From the NCBI GenBank assembly GCA_033763595.1, contig JANRKH010000021.1, positions 1-64,000 on the forward strand: a stretch of DNA of 64,000 nucleotides, read 5' to 3'. Source of the DNA: JANRKH01 sp033763595 (GTDB taxonomy: Bacteria > Pseudomonadota > Alphaproteobacteria > Rickettsiales > Rickettsiaceae). The stretch's first letter is position 1. Each line of letters starts with the position of its first letter. The translations under genes were made by a program, and so were the position numbers. Below are positions 35,579 through 45,172 of the stretch, in pieces. The notes under the pieces are model-generated. The model was not told where the DNA came from. It was given only the letters and a program-made list of their open reading frames with translations, and ran no database searches.

Positions 35579-35811
35579 TTATATATGGCACATATTCTTC
35601 ATATAAATCCGACAAGCAATTCTTGTTGTACTTGTGTGATATTCGTGATAATTGCAAAATTATCACTCTTATAATTTGCTTTAAAAGCTATATAGTATTT
35701 TGTATTTACTAATTGCTTCTAGGAAATAATATGACATAACAAATCTAAAATTTAGCACGATAACTAGTTTTGTGTACAAATATAATTCACTAATTAATAA
35801 CGATATACATT

Positions 35812-36984
35812 ATGCTGAAAAAAACCTTTTATAATCAAGTTTTGTGCATTTTGCTAATGTTTACATTTTTTAATGCCAAAGCTACTTCTAGCTCTTTCGC
35901 AGGCGCCAGTGACTATAAAACACTTGGTTTATTGTATCAATATTACGGCTATACTTTGGTGACAAAAGCAGATGCAAAAATAATTATGAATAATTCTGAG
36001 TTAATGTCTTTGAATGTTGGTGATATTGCTCATTCTAGCGCTGCTCTGAGGATGCAAAAGATAACATGCAAAAAACCAGAAAAGTGTCATGAGCATAATT
36101 TTGAGGTTTGGATTAGAGGAAATGCATTAAGAGGTGAGCAAAATCATTCTTTCGAGAAAGATTCCGATTACTCAATAGATCTATACGGCAAAACTATAGG
36201 AATAGACGGATATCTTAGCGAAACTTTATTGACAGGTATCTCGTTTAGTAGAGTAGGCGGAAATACTACTGATACAAGTTTGAACAATTATAGTAACTCT
36301 ACTACAGTTTATCTGCCAAATAATTCCTTCTCCTCGAGGCCATATACAATATACTTGGCATATGATACTGGTACTGACATTTTTTGGAAAAATATCTTTA
36401 GTTTAAGTGAAAGTATCTTGCAGAAGAAATCAATAGTTACTGGGACTATCGACGGCTATTCAAAATCTACTTTGCACAAATCCATAGCGAATACTCTATC
36501 CAAAAATTTTGAAACTACATTAGAATATAAACATCTAATAAATAAAGATGAGAATTGCTATATCGTGCCTTTTGCTGGAGCTAAACTTGCGCAATTTAAG
36601 AATAGCTTAGATATAAGTTACACCGATGAATATAAGGATTTAGAAGGTTATTCGTATGATATAGTTAAGCCAGTTTATAAGTCCGTCCTGAGTGGCCTTG
36701 TGGGCTCTAAGCTAGTGCTTTCTCGTAAAATCTCTAACGATATGTACTTCATTCCCACAATCAGCTTAGCTGGTGGAAAAAAATTACTCAAGCAAGACTC
36801 AAGAGCTAATGGATTTGACCTGGCTAACCTAAAAAAATATGGCAAAAAAGGTTATTTCATGAATTTCGGAGTTGATGCAGCCCTGGATAACTCATATCTG
36901 AAGATACAAGCAGACTATAAGTTGTACGCAAGAGAAAAGTATATAGCGCATCAGGCTGGTCTTGCTGCTATCTTAAACTTTTAA
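35812..36984 (+). CDS. Outer-membrane beta-barrel protein (autotransporter-domain-like), first of a tandem pair
   Basis: The 390-residue protein has an N-terminal signal peptide (residues 1-24, hydrophobic VLCILLMFTFFNA). It continues as alternating short strands rich in Y, S, N and T, ending in a C-terminal phenylalanine (LAAILNF), the signature of barrels inserted by BamA. The last 130 residues (SRKISNDMYFIPTISLAGGK, FMNFGVDAALDNSYLKIQAD) resemble the barrel of autotransporters, but there is no long passenger. It is paralogous to the next gene, 45 bp downstream. A role as a surface antigen or adhesin is inference. Confidence 0.78.
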   Translation: MLKKTFYNQVLCILLMFTFFNAKATSSSFAGASDYKTLGLLYQYYGYTLVTKADAKIIMNNSELMSLNVGDIAHSSAALRMQKITCKKPEKCHEHNFEVWIRGNALRGEQNHSFEKDSDYSIDLYGKTIGIDGYLSETLLTGISFSRVGGNTTDTSLNNYSNSTTVYLPNNSFSSRPYTIYLAYDTGTDIFWKNIFSLSESILQKKSIVTGTIDGYSKSTLHKSIANTLSKNFETTLEYKHLINKDENCYIVPFAGAKLAQFKNSLDISYTDEYKDLEGYSYDIVKPVYKSVLSGLVGSKLVLSRKISNDMYFIPTISLAGGKKLLKQDSRANGFDLANLKKYGKKGYFMNFGVDAALDNSYLKIQADYKLYAREKYIAHQAGLAAILNF

Positions 36985-37029
36985 AGATAGAATTAATTTT
37001 TAGAATAATTAAATAAGAAGGGATATATT

Positions 37030-38274
37030 ATGAGCATCAATATTCAGACATACTTGCGTTTTATTATGCAGGTTTTTGCTATAAGCTTAATATGTGTATC
37101 TAACGCTCAATCTAGTTCTCAGACGGTAAACAAAAACGCAATTACACAAAAAACTACCCGTAATCAGTTTGGTTCAGCCGCTTTGTTTTATGGCTATGAT
37201 TTCATTGATCCGTCAAATGCACAGCAACTTCAGACTCAAACTCAAGTAACAAGTGCTAATAATACAAGAATTATTAGTAATGTTATTGCAGATCGCCTGT
37301 CATTTAGTAAATATATTGATCATAAGAACCATGATAATCACAAAAACAGAGATTTCTGGGTTTCTATGTTAGCATATAGCTCAAGTTCTAGGAAAGAAGA
37401 ATATCCAAACATTACACAAACAGAATTAGCTTACTCAAGTTATGATACGATTATGTATGGTCCGGTTATCGGGTTAGATAAAAAAATTGTCGATAATTTT
37501 ACCGTTGGTCTTTCTATCTCAAAACAAAAAGGATACTCAAAAGCTAGAGATGTGAAACCTACACCTCGAAATAATTTTTCAAATGTTTTGTATTATGAAT
37601 TAATGGATGATGCATCCGTTGCATCAAGAAATCAAAATCTTAATGTTTATGCAAGATATGACTTTACCGATTCTATTTCCTTAAGCGGTATTGTTTCTGC
37701 AAGTGAGCAATCTCTTAAAAAAAATGCATTGTTTTATTACAACTATCAAGTATTTGATCCATACACATTATACAAAATAATGATGAATACCGAAAGTAAG
37801 AATTTTTTTGCAAAGCTTGAATATAAAAATGACTCGTTAAGCAATAAAATAGAAATTATACCATACATAGGCCTTGCTGGGGGCAAATATAAAACAAAAG
37901 TAGATTACTCATATTTTGATACTTCGAATCAAGAGTCTTTCAAGAGAGACTACGTTAGTCCTCAGCATTATTCAGAGGTGAATGGAAAAATTGGTTCAGC
38001 GATTCTTACGAATTTCGAAATAAACAAAAATTCTACACTGGTTCCATCTTTATCCATAGGAGCTGGAAAAAGGTTATTTGATAAGTCCGCAAGATCATCT
38101 GGCCTAGATTTTAAATCTTGGCGTATAACAGGTAATAATGACTATAATTTTGATTTAGGAGCAAATCTTGGGCTTTTTAGTAATGGATATGAAGCGCAAA
38201 CCGAGTACAAGCTCTTTGCAAAAGAAGGATATTTGTCGCATCAGCTTGCACTGACTCTTGGGATTTCATTTTAG
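37030..38274 (+). CDS. Outer-membrane beta-barrel protein (autotransporter-domain-like), second of a tandem pair
   Basis: The 414-residue paralogue of the preceding gene has a signal peptide (residues 1-27, LRFIMQVFAISLICVSNAQ), an N-terminal region with GSAALFYGYDFI, and a strand-rich body. The closing barrel matches its neighbour in pattern (TLVPSLSIGAGKRLFDKSAR, YKLFAKEGYLSHQLALTLG) and ends in phenylalanine. GAAGGG lies a few bases before the ATG. The pair probably forms one operon and arose by tandem duplication followed by strong divergence, as surface proteins often do. Confidence 0.78.
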   Translation: MSINIQTYLRFIMQVFAISLICVSNAQSSSQTVNKNAITQKTTRNQFGSAALFYGYDFIDPSNAQQLQTQTQVTSANNTRIISNVIADRLSFSKYIDHKNHDNHKNRDFWVSMLAYSSSSRKEEYPNITQTELAYSSYDTIMYGPVIGLDKKIVDNFTVGLSISKQKGYSKARDVKPTPRNNFSNVLYYELMDDASVASRNQNLNVYARYDFTDSISLSGIVSASEQSLKKNALFYYNYQVFDPYTLYKIMMNTESKNFFAKLEYKNDSLSNKIEIIPYIGLAGGKYKTKVDYSYFDTSNQESFKRDYVSPQHYSEVNGKIGSAILTNFEINKNSTLVPSLSIGAGKRLFDKSARSSGLDFKSWRITGNNDYNFDLGANLGLFSNGYEAQTEYKLFAKEGYLSHQLALTLGISF

Positions 38275-38289
38275 GAATATCATCACGAC

Positions 38290-38430
38290 TGGTACAAAAT
38301 CTCTATATTTAAACCTTAACATATGAATTTTAGGGCAGGGCCAGCTTTTAGAGTATATAAAAGCACTTACAGCTGAGGTCTAGCTGCAATTCAAACTAAT
38401 GATTTAATTTTTAATCATTAAAAAATGCTA
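38290..38430 (+). repeat. Degraded family C repeat
   Basis: ACCTTAACATATGAATTTTA followed by GGGCAGGGCC repeats the family C left part. The right part is diverged (TTTAATTTTTAATCATTAAA). It lies between the barrel pair and tRNA-Arg. Confidence 0.5.
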
Positions 38431-38543
38431 TTTAATGTAATGAGCAAGCAAGAGCACCCCACATTCTCGTTTAAAAAGTAGCAGTTAGCATAATATAATT
38501 GACTTTTACAAAAAAATCGTTATAAGCGAATTCATCTTCCAAA

Positions 38544-38620
38544 GCGCCCTTAGCTCAGCTGGATAGAGCAACAGATTTCTAATCTGTGGGTCAGAGGTTC
38601 GAATCCTTTAGGGCGCGCCA
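38544..38620 (+). tRNA. tRNA-Arg (anticodon UCU)
   Basis: A 77-nt cloverleaf: acceptor GCGCCCT/AGGGCGC, anticodon stem ACAGA/TCTGT around TTTCTAA (anticodon TCT), T-loop TTCGAAT, CCA encoded. It reads the AGA codon, common in this AT-rich sequence. Confidence 0.97.
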
Positions 38621-38812
38621 AATATTTTCTTATCGCAAATCTTTACGAACAATCTTTTAGCCTTTGTCAGTCCTAAAATCAAATAACTCTAACATGACAT
38701 GATTCATGACATGACTTTTAAGATGTTTATTCTCAAAGATAGAATGATAAATATTGATCAAATGCTATAATTTCAATATGTTTATTCGCTAATTCACTAA
38801 ACGTAACACTTA

Positions 38813-41545
38813 ATGCTTAGATTATTTCGCAATTTTTTTGGTACAGCAAATGATAGGATTGTAAAAAAGCTATTTACAAAGGTTTCCTCAATAAATAGAT
38901 ACGAACCTAATCTAGCGTCTCTACCAGACGAACAACTAAAAAATAAAACAGAAGAATTTAAAAATAGACTTTCACTTGGAGCAACTTTAGACGAAATATC
39001 AGAAGAAGCATTCGCAGTCGTAAGAGAAGCATCCAAAAGAGTACTGGGGATGAGACATTTTGATGTACAATGTGTTGGCGGGCTCATCTTACATCAAGGT
39101 AATATCACCGAAATGCGGACTGGGGAAGGCAAAACATTAGTTGCAACGCTAGCAGCTTACCTCAACGCGCTTGAAGGTAAAGGAGTCCATGTAGTTACGA
39201 CGAACGATTATCTAGCAAAAAGGGACTCAGAGTGGATGGGTAAACTCTATCATTTTCTTGGTCTTTCAACAGGCTGTATAGAATCTAATATGGATGATTA
39301 CGAGCGTAAACTAGCATATAGTGCAGATATAACATACGCAACAAATAACGAACTCGGGTTTGATTACCTCAGAGATAACATGAAATTTGATCTTGAATCA
39401 AAAGTTCAAAGAGGTTTTCACTACGCGATTATAGACGAAGTTGACTCAATTTTGATTGACGAGGCAAGAACTCCTTTGATTATATCGGGCCCAGCAGATG
39501 ATCACTCTGAGTTATACATCATTATCGACCTTCTAGTAAGAAAATTAAACAAAGAGGCATATGAGTTAGACGAGAAAACTAAAACTGTCAATCTTACAGA
39601 AATTGGTATAGAGCAAATTGAGGATCTACTCACCACAGCGCAACTAATCAATAAAGATTCCAGTCTTTACGATTTTGAAAATATGCATTTAGTTCATTAT
39701 GTAAATCAGTCACTAAAAGCACATCATCTATTTTCAAAAAATGTAGACTACCTAATTCAAAATAATAAACTAAATATTATTGATGAGTTTACTGGGAGAG
39801 TAATTGATGGGCGGAGATACTCGGATGGCTTGCACCAGGCTCTCGAGGCTAAAGAAAAAGTGCCTATACAGCAAGAAAATCAGACTCTTGCGTCCATCAC
39901 GTTCCAAAACTATTTTAGACAATATAAAAAACTTTCCGGTATGACTGGCACTGCTATGACGGAAGCGGCTGAACTAAAGGACATATATAACCTTGAGGTT
40001 ATAGCTGTTCCAACTCATCATCCAGCTAAAAGAATCGATCATGACGACGAAATATATGGCACAAAAAAGGAAAAAAATAATGCCATTTTAGACCTTGTAA
40101 CTCAATGTTACACAAAAGGTCAGCCTGTACTGGTGGGAACAGTTAGTGTTGAAAAATCTGAGGAAATCTCAAGTATCCTCAAGAAGGAAAAAATACCACA
40201 TAATATTCTGAATGCAAAAAATCATGAAAAAGAAGCTCACATTATTGCACAAGCAGGTAGGTTTAACTCAGTTACAATTGCAACAAATATGGCAGGTAGG
40301 GGCACTGATATCAAACTCGGAGGAAATGCCGAAATGCTTTTTAGTGAAGTAGAAAAAACCCTCTCTCCTTCAGAAAAACTAGTGAAAAAATTAGAAATCG
40401 AAAGACAAGTAGAGCATGAAAAGCAAAAAGTAATAGAAGCAGGTGGTCTGTATGTAATCGCAAGCGAACGCCACGAGAGCAGAAGAATCGATAATCAACT
40501 CAGAGGAAGAAGTGGTAGGCAAGGCGACCCAGGCGAGACTAAATTCTTTTTATCTCTCGAAGATGATTTAATGAGGATTTTTGCATCCCCAACTATATCT
40601 GGATTACTAAGGTCACTAGGTCTTAAGGACGGTGAAGCAATATTTCACCCCATGATTAGCCGATCTCTTGAAAAAGCACAACAAAAAGTTGAAGCGCACA
40701 ATTACGACATGCGAAAAAGCTTACTGAAATTTGACGATGTAATGAACGATCAAAGAAAAGTAGTGTACGAACAAAGGGATGATATAATAAGTGCGCAAGA
40801 TCTAATGCCTACCTTATTAGAATTAACGTATAATCTTTTAGATGCATTAATAAAAAAATATATACCTCAAGACTCTTTCAAAGAGGAATGGAATCTTGCC
40901 GACCTAATTCATGAAATCTCGAGAATATTTATGTTTAAGCTTGACCCAGAATCTTATCTTGCTAGAGATTTGCTTGAAACTGATTTACTAGAAGAGATAA
41001 GTAGCTCCCTAGAAATGAGAATAAAAGAAAAAAGGCAAAATCTTTCAGAGAATATTTTCGATAACTCAATAAAATTTATATTTTTATCAATTCTAGATAA
41101 TTGCTGGAAAGATCATTTGAGATCACTCGATCATTTAAGGCAAGGTATATATCTTAGAGCTTATGGACAGAAAGATCCTCTAAATGAGTACAAAAGAGAG
41201 GCTTTCGAATTATTTAATAATATGCTCGATAATTATGCTGAACAAGTCGTTTCTGCATGTTTTCAGTTCCAAATTGACACGAGTAACGCAAATAACATCG
41301 AGCAAATAGCTAAAAGAAAACGAGGAGTGAGAAAAACTTTTGCAACAAGAGATGATCCGGCATTCGAAAAATATAATAAGACTGGCGCAACAGTAGATGC
41401 AATATTGTCCCCTATTAAAACCTCAGTCCCTAAAGAGCAAAGAAAAAAAGATGACAGTTCAACCTGGGGCAAAGTTGCTAGGAATGAGGAATGCCCGTGT
41501 GGATCTGGCAAGAAATATAAACATTGTCATGGGTCAATAAAATAA
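38813..41545 (+). CDS. secA: Preprotein translocase ATPase SecA
   Basis: The 910-residue motor drives proteins through SecYEG. Walker A is MRTGEGKTLVATLAAYL near residue 100. The Walker B/DEAD segment is AIIDEVDSILIDEARTPLII near 208. Helicase motifs ATNMAGRGTDIKLGG near 495 and RRIDNQLRGRSGRQGDPGE near 560 are clear. The C-terminal zinc-binding tail NEECPCGSGKKYKHCHG binds SecB and lipids. Length is normal. It stands alone between tRNA-Arg and a family A repeat. Confidence 0.98.
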   Translation: MLRLFRNFFGTANDRIVKKLFTKVSSINRYEPNLASLPDEQLKNKTEEFKNRLSLGATLDEISEEAFAVVREASKRVLGMRHFDVQCVGGLILHQGNITEMRTGEGKTLVATLAAYLNALEGKGVHVVTTNDYLAKRDSEWMGKLYHFLGLSTGCIESNMDDYERKLAYSADITYATNNELGFDYLRDNMKFDLESKVQRGFHYAIIDEVDSILIDEARTPLIISGPADDHSELYIIIDLLVRKLNKEAYELDEKTKTVNLTEIGIEQIEDLLTTAQLINKDSSLYDFENMHLVHYVNQSLKAHHLFSKNVDYLIQNNKLNIIDEFTGRVIDGRRYSDGLHQALEAKEKVPIQQENQTLASITFQNYFRQYKKLSGMTGTAMTEAAELKDIYNLEVIAVPTHHPAKRIDHDDEIYGTKKEKNNAILDLVTQCYTKGQPVLVGTVSVEKSEEISSILKKEKIPHNILNAKNHEKEAHIIAQAGRFNSVTIATNMAGRGTDIKLGGNAEMLFSEVEKTLSPSEKLVKKLEIERQVEHEKQKVIEAGGLYVIASERHESRRIDNQLRGRSGRQGDPGETKFFLSLEDDLMRIFASPTISGLLRSLGLKDGEAIFHPMISRSLEKAQQKVEAHNYDMRKSLLKFDDVMNDQRKVVYEQRDDIISAQDLMPTLLELTYNLLDALIKKYIPQDSFKEEWNLADLIHEISRIFMFKLDPESYLARDLLETDLLEEISSSLEMRIKEKRQNLSENIFDNSIKFIFLSILDNCWKDHLRSLDHLRQGIYLRAYGQKDPLNEYKREAFELFNNMLDNYAEQVVSACFQFQIDTSNANNIEQIAKRKRGVRKTFATRDDPAFEKYNKTGATVDAILSPIKTSVPKEQRKKDDSSTWGKVARNEECPCGSGKKYKHCHGSIK

Positions 41546-41585
41546 ACTCAATCAAAAAAACTCTCTACTGGTCCTAGGGAAGTTA

Positions 41586-41691
41586 TACCAAATCTCTAGA
41601 ATTAAATAATACTAGGAGCAAGTCACGAAGCCTACTCTCGTGTTAGGTGAGTGACGAGCTAGAAGCGAGTACTTAAAAATAGGATTTGGTA
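41586..41691 (+). repeat. Family A palindromic repeat
   Basis: A 106-bp copy about 40 bp after the secA stop, with left end TACCAAATCTCTAGAATT and right end ATAGGATTTGGTA. The rest of the gap to 41897 shows no gene. Confidence 0.88.
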
Positions 41692-41896
41692 TTACGAGTG
41701 AAATTAAGGTAGATTTATACATAAGGAAATCCTAAGTAGGTTCATGGTTTTATAGGTTATGCAATTTCACATTACAATATTTATTGAGCTGTTTTAATTG
41801 TATGTTAGTATTATATAAAATTCTTTAATAAACTCATTGACAAATCTTAATTTTTATGTTAATATCCCCGGGTTAAACAGAAAAAATACAAGAATC

Positions 41897-42859
41897 ATGG
41901 GCATTATAGGCGCAATAAAAAATTATTTTAATCAAGGAAAAACCTCAACCATAAATGAAATAAAGGCAAGAGAAGAGGCATGGAACCAGGCGGAAAACGT
42001 TATGTCAGGCGCTTCAGCAGAAGGCGTCGCTAAAGCTATATTGCCTACATATTTGATAAAAGGAGCAAAATTCGTTGGATTTTTTCCTGGCACAGACCAG
42101 GCTGCGCATGACAGGGAAGAAGAATTTAAGGATAGAATTTCTAAATTAGACAAAATTAAGCAAGCAGTTGATAAAACTGGTTTAAAAATTATGTTATCAA
42201 ATGATGAATCATTTATCAATGTTTCTGAAGTTGATTCTACGGGGCTCGATCTAGCAGGTAAAAAACCCGCAGGAAAAGATCACAGAATAATCTCAAATGA
42301 ATATATAAAGGAAGCAACGGGATCAGTTGCATTTAAAGGAACTGATGTTATATTTAATCAATATGGATGGAGAGCTCCAGATCACATTGAGCTAGGGCAA
42401 AAATTATCTAGCAAGAATGGTATTACTATCGCTACAATAGAAACGCTTGAGGATAAAATTTTCACTTACGATACTGTAAAATTAGATGATTACATGGTCG
42501 GGAAATTTGGCGAAGACAAATTTTATAAAGCTCTAGAAAATAATTTGTCTCTTGAGGAATTTACCCAAAAAACTCTAAATGAACAAAAGAGCTGGCGTGC
42601 ATTTTTTAGCAAAAAATTAAGCACGGCAGAAATTAAGGCAATCTACATAGAGCTAGAATCAGTAAAACACGAATATTTGACAAAAAAGACAGAGATCGAA
42701 CAATTACCAGTAGCAGAGGCTCAGATTGCTTATAACGATGACTACGTAATGGTTGAAGCGCATACTATAAAAAATAGCGAAAATCATGAGCTTGAATGCT
42801 TTGAAGTAGATGGTTATAGTATTGTAGGCGAAGAGGTTGAAGGAGAGTTTTATTACTAA
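41897..42859 (+). CDS. Orphan soluble protein
   Basis: Family not recognised. The 320-residue protein is charged, with no signal peptide and no clear membrane helix apart from a mildly hydrophobic stretch near residues 45-65 (GVAKAILPTYLIKGAKFVGF). The middle (about 130-200) looks globular, and the C-terminus is strongly acidic (GYSIVGEEVEGEFYY). The start is placed at the ATG at 41897; an in-frame TTG at 41837 would add 20 residues, but nothing supports it. There is no neighbour with a related role; a lineage-specific or effector-like protein is possible. Confidence 0.65.
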   Translation: MGIIGAIKNYFNQGKTSTINEIKAREEAWNQAENVMSGASAEGVAKAILPTYLIKGAKFVGFFPGTDQAAHDREEEFKDRISKLDKIKQAVDKTGLKIMLSNDESFINVSEVDSTGLDLAGKKPAGKDHRIISNEYIKEATGSVAFKGTDVIFNQYGWRAPDHIELGQKLSSKNGITIATIETLEDKIFTYDTVKLDDYMVGKFGEDKFYKALENNLSLEEFTQKTLNEQKSWRAFFSKKLSTAEIKAIYIELESVKHEYLTKKTEIEQLPVAEAQIAYNDDYVMVEAHTIKNSENHELECFEVDGYSIVGEEVEGEFYY

Positions 42860-43061
42860 GATACTAGCAATAGTTTAGTAATTACTTTCTGTTTTCAACA
42901 TAGATGGTGTAAGTGCACTAAATGACACAGAAAAATCTATTTTGAAAATATCTTGCATAGCTGTATTGATCTAAAAATTTAATCTAAGAATTTACTTCAT
43001 AATCTTTTACAAAAGTGTATAATTGCGACTCATAAAATAGAAATAATTTGGCACTAAAATT

Positions 43062-43922
43062 ATGAAGCCTAAGATTAATAGCTACTTTATTGGAGTAATG
43101 TGGTTTTTGTTAAGTCTTGTAACAAGCGTTTTCAACGACACTATTTCAAAATATATAGGTCAAACTCTAGATCCCAGCGAAGTAGCTTTTTTTAGGTTCC
43201 TTTTTAGTGCTTTAACATTAGTTCCATTTATTGTGTTTTATGGTATCTCTACTATTAAAACCTCCAGCTTTTTTATACACTGCGCCAGGGGCTTTATACT
43301 TTTTTTAGGTATTATGGCCTGGACACACGGCCTATCATATCATCCACTCGCAGTTGCTACTCTCGTAAGTTTTACTATACCTTTGTTTACCCTAATTTTA
43401 GGATACTTTTTTTTAAATGAAAATATCATATGGCAAAGGTGGGTTGCGACCTTTATAGGATTTACAGGTATCGCTGTTGCCCTTGGGGTAAATGGTTCTG
43501 AATTTTCTTCATTTTCACTTATATTGATTTTGTCAGCCGCTGGCTTTGCAGGGCTTGACGTAATTAACAAAATTTTTGTTGTGAGAGAAACGATGACGAG
43601 CATGCTATTCTACTCTGCTGTAGTTACTGCTATTTTAGCCTTCGTTCCTGCAATTAACCACTGGCAAGATCCAAGCCTAATGCAACTTACTCTTTTTGCG
43701 TTACTTGGTGCAAGCGCAAATCTTATATTATTTTTCATACTAAAGGCCTTTAGCGTGCTTGATGCTACTGCAATTGCACCATATAGGTATTTAGAACTTC
43801 TAATATCATCTTTATCGGGATTTATTTTTTTTGGAGAAAGTATAACTCATCAAATATTGTATGGTGCTCTGATAATAATACCAAGTACCTTTTTTATAGT
43901 ATATTCTGAGGCAAATAAGTAA
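43062..43922 (+). CDS. EamA/DMT-family transporter
   Basis: The 286-residue inner-membrane protein has ten hydrophobic helices and two EamA repeats (about residues 10-140 and 150-283). The segments DPSEVAFFRFLFSAL and LNENIIWQRWVATFIGF in the first half mirror APYRYLELLISSLSG and FFGESITHQILYGAL in the second. Rickettsiales use members of this superfamily for S-adenosylmethionine and other metabolites; the substrate here is unknown. The MFS gene starts 8 bp after its stop, so the two are probably co-transcribed. Confidence 0.88.
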   Translation: MKPKINSYFIGVMWFLLSLVTSVFNDTISKYIGQTLDPSEVAFFRFLFSALTLVPFIVFYGISTIKTSSFFIHCARGFILFLGIMAWTHGLSYHPLAVATLVSFTIPLFTLILGYFFLNENIIWQRWVATFIGFTGIAVALGVNGSEFSSFSLILILSAAGFAGLDVINKIFVVRETMTSMLFYSAVVTAILAFVPAINHWQDPSLMQLTLFALLGASANLILFFILKAFSVLDATAIAPYRYLELLISSLSGFIFFGESITHQILYGALIIIPSTFFIVYSEANK

Positions 43923-43930
43923 TTATTTTT

Positions 43931-45172
43931 ATGAGCAAAAAAAAGGTGATATTCGCTTCAGCCGCTGCCAATATTTTCGAATGGTATGATTATGCTTTAT
44001 TTGGGTATTGTGCTCATCTAATTGGGCGTAATTTCTTGCAAGCTCACACAGAAACGGGAGAGATTTTTAATGCATTTATAATTTTTGCAGCTGGATTTTT
44101 TGCGCGCCCCTTAGGGGCAATATTTTTTGGCGTAATGGGCGATACAAGAGGTAGAAAAACTATACTTTCAAATTCTGTTATGATTATGTCCATCCCTTCA
44201 GCTATGATAGGGTTGCTACCAAATTATACTCAGATAGGAATTCTTGCGCCTTTTGCTATCTTTATCATCAGGATTTTACAAGGATTTGCGATGGGCGGAG
44301 CTTTAACCGGATCAGTTACTTTTTTAATAGAACATATGCCAAAACAAAATAGGGGTCTTGCTGGTAGTATTACTATGGCATCACTATGTATTGGTATTTT
44401 GACTGGCACACTTACATGTATATTTTGCAAATTTATTCTTGGGGAAGATGCATTTGAGGAATATGGCTGGCGTATACCTTTTTTACTTAGTTTTTCATTC
44501 ATTATTGTAAGCTACGTAATCAAAAAAACTAAAGAAACACCATCCTATAATTCTATAAAAGTCATAGTAGATAATCCAATCAAATATTGCTTTATAAACC
44601 ACTCAAAAGATATGCTATTTTCTGCGCTGATCAACTCAAGTGGGTCAGTTCTATTTTATTCCGTAGTGGTTTTTATTCCTAATTACCTAAGACAAGCCAG
44701 AAGCTTTAACGAGATTAATCTTGACTTATTATTATGTGCAACTCTTGCCATGATGTCTTTAGTATGCTTGATCTCTGGATATATATCGGATATTACAACA
44801 AGAAGGAGTGTATTTTACATATCTTTGGTAATGGCTGTTATTTCAACTTACTTCTCTACCGTTATTTTGCAAAATGGCAGGCTCGAAATCATAATTATCA
44901 TGTATATTTTTCAAGGTGTTATTGCTGCTTTTTACATAGGTCCAGAACCAGGTCTTCAAACGGATCTTTTTCCAGTAAACATTAGGGCAACTGCTCTTGC
45001 TATATCTTATAATTTTTCAGCCAGTTTTTTTGGAGGTTCTGCACCTCTTGTGATCTCTTACTTACATGCCAAAACTGGTAAATTTGAAAGTTTTGCTTTA
45101 TACTTTACAATAACTTCACTTATGAGCTTTGCGGGCTTATATTTATCAAATAACAACAGATATGGAAAATAA
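43931..45172 (+). CDS. MFS transporter of the metabolite:proton symporter (ProP-like) family
   Basis: The 413-residue carrier has twelve hydrophobic helices. NIFEWYDYALFGY at the N-terminus and GARPLGA-like FFARPLGAIFFGVMGD with DTRGRKTIL in loop 2-3 are signatures of the metabolite:H+ symporter branch that includes ProP. FIIRILQGFAMGGALTGS in helix 4 also fits. Rickettsiales carry many ProP-like paralogues, probably for host osmolytes or organic acids; the substrate is not predictable. Its end overlaps the start of rmlB by 11 bp. Confidence 0.9.
   Translation: MSKKKVIFASAAANIFEWYDYALFGYCAHLIGRNFLQAHTETGEIFNAFIIFAAGFFARPLGAIFFGVMGDTRGRKTILSNSVMIMSIPSAMIGLLPNYTQIGILAPFAIFIIRILQGFAMGGALTGSVTFLIEHMPKQNRGLAGSITMASLCIGILTGTLTCIFCKFILGEDAFEEYGWRIPFLLSFSFIIVSYVIKKTKETPSYNSIKVIVDNPIKYCFINHSKDMLFSALINSSGSVLFYSVVVFIPNYLRQARSFNEINLDLLLCATLAMMSLVCLISGYISDITTRRSVFYISLVMAVISTYFSTVILQNGRLEIIIIMYIFQGVIAAFYIGPEPGLQTDLFPVNIRATALAISYNFSASFFGGSAPLVISYLHAKTGKFESFALYFTITSLMSFAGLYLSNNNRYGK

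Noticed and set aside
20000..36000. The regular short repeats considered as a CRISPR array
   Set aside because: Copies are about 100 bp, far apart and irregular, with no spacers and no cas genes.
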